This document shows, one piece after another, positions 6,756 through 12,188 of a stretch of 12,188 bases of DNA (positions are counted from its first letter, which is position 1; every line of letters begins with the position of its first letter). The notes beneath the pieces are model-generated. The model was given only the letters and a program-made list of their open reading frames with translations. It did not search any database and had not been told where the DNA came from. A program made the translations under genes and the position numbers. Source of the stretch: Reyranella sp. (lineage in GTDB: Bacteria > Pseudomonadota > Alphaproteobacteria > Reyranellales > Reyranellaceae); the NCBI GenBank assembly GCA_030679805.1, contig JAUXST010000182.1, forward strand, positions 1 through 12,188. Direction: 5' to 3'.

Positions 6756-6784
6756 ATTGTATGGCCATATCGCCCAGAGACGAA
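6756..6784 (-). promoter_or_regulatory. Possible promoter of the MAPEG-acyltransferase-yihY operon
   Basis: On the minus strand TACAAT (6761 to 6756) is a good -10 element, ending 29 bases before the MAPEG start at 6726. The -35 position, about 17 bases further upstream, reads TTCGTC, a weak match. This would give the three-gene operon its own promoter, downstream of the palindromic repeat. Confidence 0.3.
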
Positions 6785-6822
6785 ACTGGTCGGACTGGGC
6801 GCGGCAGCGGAATAGGTTCAAA

Positions 6823-6884
6823 CGGACCGCGGGCCTCCAGGCCCGCCTCATTGAGCATGCGCGGGCCTGGAGGCCCGCGGTCCG
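6823..6884. repeat. Perfect inverted repeat with 24-bp arms, REP-like
   Basis: The arms at 6823-6846 and 6861-6884 are exact reverse complements, separated by 14 bases (CTCATTGAGCATGC). Each arm is itself nearly palindromic, since GCGGGCCT and AGGCCCGC flank a two-base centre. The element can therefore form one long hairpin or two short ones. It lies between the PLP enzyme stop (6903) and the MAPEG start (6726). Only TTT follows it in the direction of transcription, so it is a poor classical terminator. The nested symmetry is typical of dispersed intergenic palindromes (REP/BIME), though it could still attenuate read-through or stabilise the upstream message. Confidence 0.85.
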
Positions 6885-6902
6885 CAAGAGTAGTTTGCGC
6901 CC

Positions 6903-8081
6903 TTACCTGATCTGCGCGTCGAGCGTTTCCACGAACCGATCCAGTTCTTCCTCGGTGTTGTAGACGTGCACCGAGGCGCGCATGACGTTCAGCAAGCCAC
7001 GGCCTTTTAGGTCCAGGCGCGAGGAGAACTGCGTCGAGACGCTGACGTTGATCGCCTGACTACGCAGCGCCATCTTGAGCGCGTTGTGATCGGCGCCCTC
7101 GACAGCGAAGGTCACGATGGCGCCTCTCACCTTGCCAAGGTCGGTCACGGTGACGCCTTTCAGCGGCGTCAGCCGCGCGCGCAGGCTATCCGCCAGATCG
7201 CGCAGGCGGGCCCAGATCGCTTCCATGCCGAGCTCGTTCGCCTGGTCGACGGCGGCCTTGAGGCCGATCACGCCGGCGAAATAGCGCTCCCAGTTCTCGA
7301 AGCGTTTGGCATCGCCCATCACCGTGTAGGCATTGTCGTCGGTCCAGCGGGCAGCGTGATTGTCCAGGAACACCGGCTCGATGTGCTGGGTGGTGCGGGC
7401 CTTGGCGTAGAGGAAGCCGGTGCCGCGGGGCCCGCGCAGATATTTGCGGCCGGTCACCGACAGGAAGTCGCAGCCGATCTTGTTCACGTCGACCGGGAGC
7501 TGGCCGACCGACTGGCAGGCATCGAGCAGGTAGAGGACACCGGCATCGTTGGTGATCTTGCCGACGGCCTCGGCCGGCTGCACCAGGCCGCCCTGGGTTG
7601 GGACGTGCGAGATCGACACCAGCCTGGTGCGCTTGTCGATGGCGCGCTCCAGCGCGCCGAGGTCGATCTGGCCGTGCTTGTCGTCGGGAACGACCACGAT
7701 CTCGGCCCCGGTCTTCTTCGCCACCTGCAGGTAGGAGATGTAGTTGGACGAATATTCGCTGACGCAGGTCAGGATGCGGTCGCCCGGTTTGAAGTCGAGC
7801 GAATAGAAGGCCATGTCCCAGGCGCGCGTGGCGTTCTCGATGAAGGCGATCTCGCCCTCCTGGGCGCCGATCAATCGGGCAACCGAGGGATAGAAGCCGT
7901 CCAGCGTCTCGCGCGCCCGGTCGGCCGCCTCGTAGCCGCCGATCTCGGCTTCCAGCCTCAGATGGCCGAGCGTGGCGTCCAGCGTGCGCTGGCTGGGCAG
8001 CGCGGAGCCCGCCGCATTGAGATGCAGCACATGGGCGCAGCCCGGTGTTTCGGCCCGGAGCCGGGCGATATCGAGGCTCAC
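6903..8081 (-). CDS. Class V aminotransferase-fold PLP-dependent enzyme
   Basis: This 392-residue fold-type I PLP enzyme of the class V group includes cysteine desulfurases, isopenicillin N epimerase and EgtE-like lyases. Visible active-site elements are ENATRAWD (82-89) in the phosphate-binding region, His159 in SISHVPTQGG, Asp187 and Gln190 in LLDACQSVGQ, and the Schiff-base Lys213 in TGRKYLRGPRGTGF. The SISHV..GG and GRKYLRGPRGTG pattern is closer to the EgtE/epimerase-like branch than to IscS/SufS. I see no desulfurase-type catalytic Cys loop, and the substrate is unknown. The start is GTG at 8081, with AGGGAG nine bases upstream. A longer frame to 8345 would overrun the divergent peptidase gene and has no family similarity. 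The MAPEG gene follows 176 bp downstream across the inverted repeat. Confidence 0.87.
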   Translation of the reverse strand: MSLDIARLRAETPGCAHVLHLNAAGSALPSQRTLDATLGHLRLEAEIGGYEAADRARETLDGFYPSVARLIGAQEGEIAFIENATRAWDMAFYSLDFKPGDRILTCVSEYSSNYISYLQVAKKTGAEIVVVPDDKHGQIDLGALERAIDKRTRLVSISHVPTQGGLVQPAEAVGKITNDAGVLYLLDACQSVGQLPVDVNKIGCDFLSVTGRKYLRGPRGTGFLYAKARTTQHIEPVFLDNHAARWTDDNAYTVMGDAKRFENWERYFAGVIGLKAAVDQANELGMEAIWARLRDLADSLRARLTPLKGVTVTDLGKVRGAIVTFAVEGADHNALKMALRSQAINVSVSTQFSSRLDLKGRGLLNVMRASVHVYNTEEELDRFVETLDAQIR

Positions 8082-8095
8082 GTCGGAATTCTCCC

Positions 8096-8119
8096 TGCTG
8101 TATGATCTTGCTGTATGAT
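8096..8119. repeat. Direct repeat TGCTGTATGAT in a divergent gene gap
   Basis: TGCTGTATGAT occurs at 8096-8106 and again at 8109-8119, a 13-bp period, in the 33-bp gap between the PLP enzyme and the peptidase gene. Each copy contains TATGAT, close to a -10 hexamer, and the second copy also contains the peptidase ATG at 8115. No matching -35 element is evident on the plus strand. The repeat may be a site for a regulator or a small duplication. Confidence 0.5.
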
Positions 8120-8879
8120 TCTGGCCATGTCGCTGTCGGACATCGTGCGTCGTCTCGTCCTGCCTAAAGCCGCGCCGGAGCCGGAGCAACTGACCATTGC
8201 TCATGCCGGCGATACCCTGTCGGTAACGTTCCTGCGCTCCGCCCGCGCCCGGCGCGCCTCGTTGCGCGTCGATGCCGCCCGGCGGCGCATCGTGCTGACG
8301 GCGCCGCTCCGCATGGCGCGCGGCACGGCGGTCGATTTCGCCCATGCCCAGGCGGGATGGATCGCGGCCCGCCTAAAGCGCCTGCCGGCGCACCGGCCCT
8401 TCGTCGATGGCGCCGAAGTGCCGCTGTTCGGCGCACCGCACTTGATCCGCCATCGCCACGATCGCCGGGGCACGGTGTGGCGGGAAGGGTTGGAAATCCA
8501 TGTCGCGGGCAAGTCTGAGCATCTGCCGCGCCGGCTGCGCGACTGGCTGACGGCAGAGCTCAGGAACGAGCTGGTGCCGCTGGTGCACGCCAAGGCCCGG
8601 AGCGTCGAACGGCCGGTGAAGCGCATCACCTTGCGCGACAGCCGCTCGCGCTGGGGAAGCTGCGGGCCCGATGCGACGCTGTCGTTTTCCTGGCGGCTGG
8701 TGTTCGCGCCGCCCGAGGTGCTGGACTATCTGGTCTCGCACGAGGTCGCCCATCTCGTGCATTTGAACCACGGCCCGCGCTTCTGGGCGCTCGCCCGCAC
8801 GCTCTGCGTCGTGCCGATCGAGGGACCGCAGACCTGGCTCAAGAAGAATGGCGAGGTCCTGCTGCAGTACGGCGGCTGA
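8115..8879 (+). CDS. YgjP/SprT-like zinc metallopeptidase (DUF45, M48-like)
   Basis: This 254-residue cytoplasmic protein has no signal peptide. Its C-terminal half carries the family signature RDSRSRWGSC (174-183) and the zinc motif HEVAH (209-213), with a third ligand His219 in LNHGPRFW. Glu210 would be the catalytic base. The N-terminal half is the beta-rich region typical of YgjP-type proteins (RRASLRVDAARRRIVLTAP). The E. coli homologue YgjP (also called UPP phosphatase in some annotations) is poorly characterised, and the presence of the zinc motif is the firm part. Both ATG 8115 and ATG 8127 are possible starts, and neither has a Shine-Dalgarno. The gene is divergent from the PLP enzyme and converges on DUF3604 with only nine bases between stops, with no terminator hairpin seen. 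Confidence 0.88.
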   Translation: MILAMSLSDIVRRLVLPKAAPEPEQLTIAHAGDTLSVTFLRSARARRASLRVDAARRRIVLTAPLRMARGTAVDFAHAQAGWIAARLKRLPAHRPFVDGAEVPLFGAPHLIRHRHDRRGTVWREGLEIHVAGKSEHLPRRLRDWLTAELRNELVPLVHAKARSVERPVKRITLRDSRSRWGSCGPDATLSFSWRLVFAPPEVLDYLVSHEVAHLVHLNHGPRFWALARTLCVVPIEGPQTWLKKNGEVLLQYGG

Positions 8880-8888
8880 AGCCGTGCG

Positions 8889-11147
8889 TTACGCCGAGGG
8901 AGGGCCACGAAAGACGTAGATCGGGCTCGACCAGATCAGATGGCCGTCTTCCTGGGTCAGGCACACGTAAAGGGCGTTGTCGCCGGCAGCCTTGAGCGCG
9001 ATGTGGCGGGACAGCTTGACCTCGCGATGCGGGTTCTCGTCGGGCAGACGGAAGACGCGGATGCGGCGCTTGATGCCGCCGGCGTCGAACACGAGATCGT
9101 CGCGGCCGATATCGGCGACGGCGATCTCGGCTTTCACCAGCGCCGTGTCGATCTTCAGAACGCCTGCCACCGGGTCGGCCAGCCAGGCATCGAAGCCGCC
9201 GAAGCCGCCGGTCGTGAGCGCCGTCCATGACAGGGTGCCGGGGCCGGTCTGCTCGATCTTCCTGTCGAGGTTCCACATGTTGATCGGCGCAAAGCGGGCG
9301 AAGCTGTTGCCTTCGAGCGTGCAGCCGCCGTCCCAGACGGTCTGGCGCCCGCGCCCGCGATACTCCGAGCCTTCCCAGATCACCCGGATGCGCCGGCCGA
9401 GGGCGGCCTCGTCGTAGGGCCGCCACGTCTCCAGCACTTCTAGGCCATTGCGGATTTCGAGCCGCTCGATCGGGGCCGACGCCTGTGCCTCGATGGTGAA
9501 TTCCACCGCCTGGTCGGTCGACTGCACGATGTCGCCCATCATGGCGCTGCGGCCGCGCGTGTGGTGCGCGGCGCCGAGATTCGGATCATCGGCGTAGATC
9601 ATCGCGTCCGACCCGAACGAGGCGCGCACATCCAGCACCATCCGACAGCCGGTGGTGGCGTAGTGATGGCGTCGGCGCAGGGCGTCGAACAATCCGGCGC
9701 GCGACAGGTCCGTGGCGAGCAGGCACGACAGGCCGCCGTAGGCGCCGAACAGCGAGGCACCGGGATGGCTGGCCCCATGGCGCCCCTTGTGGCCATCGGA
9801 GTTGGCGAGAATGCCGATGCGGTAGCCTTGCTCCAGCGCGTCCTGGACGAGCCACTCGAAAGTGCCCCAGTCGGAATGGACTTCTACGGAGCGCTCGATG
9901 CGTGCGTCATGCGCCATCTTGATATCGGCGTAGCGACCGCCGATGTGGGCGAAGACGACGCAATCCTCGTTCTTCAGAGCCTGGAAGAGTTGCTCGGCGC
10001 TGTTGGAATCGCTCGACACATCGGTGATGTCGTCGACCAGGGCGTGCGACGAGCGATGGATCTGCCGTCCCTCGTGCATGAACATGACATTGCGGTCGCC
10101 GCCCAGGCCGGTGTTGCCCGACCATTCGTAGCCCGGAAAAATGACGAACCGGCCGTCTTGGTTGTACTCGCGCGTGAGCTTGTTCAGCTCGTTCCAGAAC
10201 GGCGTGGTGATCTGGAAATCGTTGCCTTGGTGGCTCATGCCGTCGAGAAACGCCCGGTCGCGCGCGAACTCGATCAGTTCGCGCGCCGAGTTCGTTCCGA
10301 TCGTCTCCTCGGACTGGCCATGCAGGTCGCACCAGTAGGACCGAAGCGGCGGGTCGGCCGCGACGCGCAGCGGGTTGCTCCGGCAGAGCACGCGGCCGCC
10401 CGAATCGAGCACGTCGATCAGCAGGTCGCCCGGCTGGTCCATCGAGAGGCCATCGATCGATCTGGCCGCCTCGCCGCGGCGCATCGAAAAACCCGGCGGC
10501 AGGCCGTGGACCGGGAGATTGGCGCGGAGCGAGAAGGTGCCCTCGACCTGGTCGCTCGGGTTGCCCCATTTGTCCTCGCCCTTGAAGCCCAACCGGAAGG
10601 TCTCGCCGGTCTTGCGCAACGTCGGCAGCAGGGCCTTCCACGACACGGCGGGGCCGGCGACGACAGGGAACGTCGGCTGGGTCGGCAACTCGACGTAATT
10701 GTAGGTCGCGAAGGCGTCGACCAGCACGCGGAACTCGAAGGTCGATTCCACGAAGGTCTGCATGCGCATGCCCGGCGAGCCCTGCCGGCGGTCGCCGAAG
10801 CGGACCGTGATCGTGTCGCCCTCGTTGAGGAAGCCGCGCATCACCCGGATGAACAGGGTCTTGTCCCACGGCCGGATGTTCATCTTCGGATCGTAGCGCA
10901 CGTCGAGCACGGCGCCGTTCGAGGCCTCGACGGTGGTGTAGTTCGCGGCCTTGGGATCGCTCCATTGCGGCCGGCCCATGTCGCCCGCAAAGCGCTGGAC
11001 GATCTTGATCGAGCCGGTGTCGTCGATGCCGAAATATCCCGCCGTATAGACCAGCGTGAACGACTGGAAGCTGCCGGCCTCGACGGGGTCGGTGGGCGAG
11101 AGGACGGCGGAGCCCATGCGTTCGGGCAGGTAGGTTGAGTGCGGCAC
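8889..11147 (-). CDS. DUF3604 family protein (PHP-like metal-dependent hydrolase fold)
   Basis: This 752-residue protein has an N-terminal beta-sandwich-like region (about 1-265) and a central PHP-like domain. The domain shows SYWCDLHGQSEETIGTNS (about 270-287), GMSHQGNDF (about 303-311), GYEWSGNTGLGGDRN, VVFAHIGGRYADIK, SVEVHSDWGTFEW and ILANSDGHKGRHG. The C-terminal beta-rich part runs to the end. The scattered His/Asp/Glu residues fit a multinuclear metal site. The first motif is DLHGQS, whereas classical PHP proteins have DxHxH. The function of the family is not established. There is no signal peptide. The frame is open to TTG at 11162, but GTG at 11147 has AAGGA five bases upstream and is preferred; ATG at 11117 is possible. 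The gene is divergent from a GntR regulator, which probably controls it. Confidence 0.85.
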   Translation of the reverse strand: MPHSTYLPERMGSAVLSPTDPVEAGSFQSFTLVYTAGYFGIDDTGSIKIVQRFAGDMGRPQWSDPKAANYTTVEASNGAVLDVRYDPKMNIRPWDKTLFIRVMRGFLNEGDTITVRFGDRRQGSPGMRMQTFVESTFEFRVLVDAFATYNYVELPTQPTFPVVAGPAVSWKALLPTLRKTGETFRLGFKGEDKWGNPSDQVEGTFSLRANLPVHGLPPGFSMRRGEAARSIDGLSMDQPGDLLIDVLDSGGRVLCRSNPLRVAADPPLRSYWCDLHGQSEETIGTNSARELIEFARDRAFLDGMSHQGNDFQITTPFWNELNKLTREYNQDGRFVIFPGYEWSGNTGLGGDRNVMFMHEGRQIHRSSHALVDDITDVSSDSNSAEQLFQALKNEDCVVFAHIGGRYADIKMAHDARIERSVEVHSDWGTFEWLVQDALEQGYRIGILANSDGHKGRHGASHPGASLFGAYGGLSCLLATDLSRAGLFDALRRRHHYATTGCRMVLDVRASFGSDAMIYADDPNLGAAHHTRGRSAMMGDIVQSTDQAVEFTIEAQASAPIERLEIRNGLEVLETWRPYDEAALGRRIRVIWEGSEYRGRGRQTVWDGGCTLEGNSFARFAPINMWNLDRKIEQTGPGTLSWTALTTGGFGGFDAWLADPVAGVLKIDTALVKAEIAVADIGRDDLVFDAGGIKRRIRVFRLPDENPHREVKLSRHIALKAAGDNALYVCLTQEDGHLIWSSPIYVFRGPPSA

Positions 11148-11211
11148 GGTGATCCTTGGCAATGATGGGCCGGGCAGCCGCCCGACCGGTTGTCGCCGGG
11201 AAACGACATCC

Positions 11212-11240
11212 TTGAAGTCGTCGACGACAAGACGTATTAA
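11212..11240 (+). promoter_or_regulatory. Likely promoter of the gntR-type gene, with a palindrome in its spacer
   Basis: TTGAAG (11212-11217) and TATTAA (11235-11240) are separated by 17 bases, a fair sigma-70 pair ending 30 bases before the GTG start at 11271. The perfect 12-bp palindrome GTCGTCGACGAC (11217-11228) lies between them, a classical position for a repressor operator. Autoregulation by the GntR protein is inferred. Confidence 0.45.
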
Positions 11241-11249
11241 GTCGTATTA
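11230..11249. promoter_or_regulatory. 10-bp direct repeat, candidate operator
   Basis: AGACGTATTA (11230-11239) and AGTCGTATTA (11240-11249) are adjacent and differ at one base. A 10-bp period puts both on the same face of the helix. The pair overlaps the -10 element of the rightward promoter and the leftward promoter candidates, so a bound protein could shut both directions. Confidence 0.4.
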
Positions 11250-11261
11250 TATTCAAGTCAA
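11234..11261 (-). promoter_or_regulatory. Possible promoter of the DUF3604 gene
   Basis: On the minus strand TTGACT (11261 to 11256) is a strong -35 element, followed after 16 bases by TAATAC (11239 to 11234), a modest -10. A perfect TATAAT also occurs at 11251 to 11246 but lacks a good -35. Either choice overlaps the gntR promoter, so the two genes share one control region. Confidence 0.35.
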
Positions 11262-11270
11262 CGAGGAATC

Positions 11271-12068
11271 GTGCGCGCCCAGCAAGCTAGGCCCTTTCCG
11301 TGGATCAAGCCCGAGCGGAACAGCCCCGTGCCGATGCAGACGCAGATCGCGCGTTGGCTCGAACAGCTCATCGTGTCGGGCAGCCTCCGCGCGGGCGATC
11401 GATTGCCCGCCGAGGTCGCCCTCGTCGAGCGCCTGGGCGTGAGCCGGGTCACCGTCAGGCTGGCGATGGACGATCTCGTGGCGCGGGGCCTCGTCACACG
11501 CTCCCATGGCAAGGGAAGCTTCGTGTCGCCCGCCATGGTGCAGCACGACATCCTTTCCGAGCAGGGCTTCTTCGACATCCTGCTGGCGAAGGCTCCCAGG
11601 CCGGAGGCGCGGCTGATCGCGTTCGAGCCCGCCGTGCCGCCCAGGAAGGTAGCGGACCTTTTCGGCCTGCCGCCGGGCCAGAAGGCCATGAGGCTCGATC
11701 GACTCTCCTCCTCGGCCGGCCGGCCGATCGTGCTGGCCGCAACCTGGCTTACGCCCGACGCTGCGTCGCTGTCGCCTGCTGACATCGAGGCGATGTCGAC
11801 TGCCGCCGTACACTCCGTGTTGCTTCGCCATCCGATCGCATCCTCCACCAGCGCCATCGGCGCGGAGCTTGCGGGAGCCACCGTCGCGCGCTGCCTCGGC
11901 GTCGGCGCCAGGAGCGCCGTTCTCGTGCTGACGCGAACGCGTTTCGACGCCCAAGGCCGGGTGCGCGAACACAATCGCTTCACGGTCGATCCGTCGGCCT
12001 ATGAGTTCATTTTTTCGACCAAAGGCGACGTCTCGGTATCGGCCGAGCTGCGGGCAGTCGCCGCCTGA
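11271..12068 (+). CDS. GntR family transcriptional regulator, HutC subfamily
   Basis: This 265-residue protein begins with a GntR winged helix at about residues 18-83: MQTQIARWLEQLIVSGSL, AGDRLPAEVALVERLGVS, then RVTVRLAMDDLVARGLV and the wing HGKGSFV. A UTRA-type effector domain follows at about 90-262, ending EHNRFTVDPSAYEF, as HutC regulators do. UTRA proteins bind small molecules and usually repress nearby uptake and catabolic genes. The start is GTG at 11271, with GAGGA about four bases upstream; ATG at 11334 (Met22) would cut into the helix region. It is divergent from DUF3604 and 40 bp upstream of an exported protein on its own strand. Its effector is probably the substrate of that locus, which is unknown. 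Confidence 0.9.
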   Translation: MRAQQARPFPWIKPERNSPVPMQTQIARWLEQLIVSGSLRAGDRLPAEVALVERLGVSRVTVRLAMDDLVARGLVTRSHGKGSFVSPAMVQHDILSEQGFFDILLAKAPRPEARLIAFEPAVPPRKVADLFGLPPGQKAMRLDRLSSSAGRPIVLAATWLTPDAASLSPADIEAMSTAAVHSVLLRHPIASSTSAIGAELAGATVARCLGVGARSAVLVLTRTRFDAQGRVREHNRFTVDPSAYEFIFSTKGDVSVSAELRAVAA

Positions 12069-12108
12069 CCGGCGACCAGGGCCGGGCAACCAGAGAAGGG
12101 GCGACGAC

Positions 12109-12188
12109 ATGGAGATGCGTATGCGCTGGACAAGATTGTTCCCCATCCTGCTGTCGGCCGTGGCCTTGCTCACGGGACAGGGCGCCGC
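12109..12188 (+). CDS. Exported protein, N-terminus only (partial)
   Basis: The frame opens with ATG at 12109, seven bases after AGAAGGGG, and runs off the right edge after 26 residues. The visible part, beginning MEMRMRWTRLF and continuing with a hydrophobic stretch PILLSAVALLTG, is a typical Sec signal peptide with an Arg-rich n-region. ATG at 12115 and 12121 are in-frame alternatives. An exported protein placed right after a HutC-type regulator is often the periplasmic binding protein of a transporter. This is inference, because no mature sequence is visible. Confidence 0.65.
   Translation, partial: MEMRMRWTRLFPILLSAVALLTGQGA

Noticed and set aside
6727..6858. N-terminal extension of the MAPEG protein to 6858
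   Set aside because: It begins within the inverted repeat, and the family-like protein begins at ATG 6726, which has GAGGGGGAG upstream.
6823..6884. Inverted repeat as an insertion sequence end or transposon terminal repeat
   Set aside because: The arms are only 14 bases apart, no transposase lies between them, and no target duplication is evident.
8082..8345. N-terminal extension of the PLP enzyme back to 8345
   Set aside because: It runs through the divergent peptidase gene, adds Arg/Ala-rich sequence without family similarity, and GTG at 8081 has a good Shine-Dalgarno.
8880..8888. Terminator between the convergent peptidase and DUF3604 genes
   Set aside because: Only nine bases separate the stops, and no GC-rich stem with a T-run is present.
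9561..11138. 525-codon open frame on the plus strand opposite DUF3604
   Set aside because: It is antisense to a gene with clear motifs, its translation is Arg/Ala/Val/Asp-rich with no recognisable domain, and such shadow frames are common in GC-rich coding DNA.

Overview
The window looks like a chromosomal segment of a high-GC alphaproteobacterium, perhaps Reyranella-like, although the taxon is an inference. The support is strongly GC-biased third codon positions, a PlsB-like acyltransferase with a YihY protein and a MAPEG protein, and a D-2-hydroxyacid dehydrogenase divergent from a periplasmic SH3 protein, an arrangement I recall from alphaproteobacteria. I see no rRNA, tRNA, CRISPR array, transposase or phage gene. 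Genes fill almost everything and no gap exceeds 300 bases. The longest gaps are 1931-2082, 6727-6902 and 11148-11270, and each holds palindromes or repeats.

Left part (1-3078): the end of a LexA-type winged-helix protein, then a convergent leftward pair, an SH3-domain exported protein followed by a TonB-family protein with a very proline-rich linker. A rightward D-2-hydroxyacid dehydrogenase is divergent from the pair across a palindrome-rich spacer.

Insert (3079-3965): a compact two-gene unit, a DUF6338-type membrane protein plus a 64-residue Gly/Pro/Ser-rich protein. Both have perfect AGGAGG ribosome binding sites, and base use is visibly less GC-rich than around them. This is the best candidate in the window for an undescribed system.

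Middle (3984-8081): four leftward genes, read from right to left. A fold-type I PLP enzyme comes first, then a spacer with a perfect 24-bp-arm inverted repeat, then a MAPEG membrane protein, a glycerophosphate acyltransferase-like enzyme and a YihY/BrkB membrane protein. The last three are tightly packed and read as a membrane/lipid operon. A three-copy 16-bp tandem repeat lies at the acyltransferase-yihY junction.

Right part (8115-12188): a YgjP/SprT-like zinc metallopeptidase, a convergent large DUF3604 (PHP-like) protein, a divergent HutC-type GntR regulator, and the start of an exported protein just behind the regulator. The DUF3604-GntR spacer has face-to-face promoter-like elements, a 12-bp palindrome and a 10-bp direct repeat. 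It therefore looks like a locally regulated uptake and catabolism locus for an unknown substrate.

Several starts were decided by ribosome binding sites rather than by the longest frame: the PLP enzyme (GTG at 8081), the MAPEG protein (ATG at 6726), DUF3604 (GTG at 11147), DUF6338 (GTG at 3172) and GntR (GTG at 11271).
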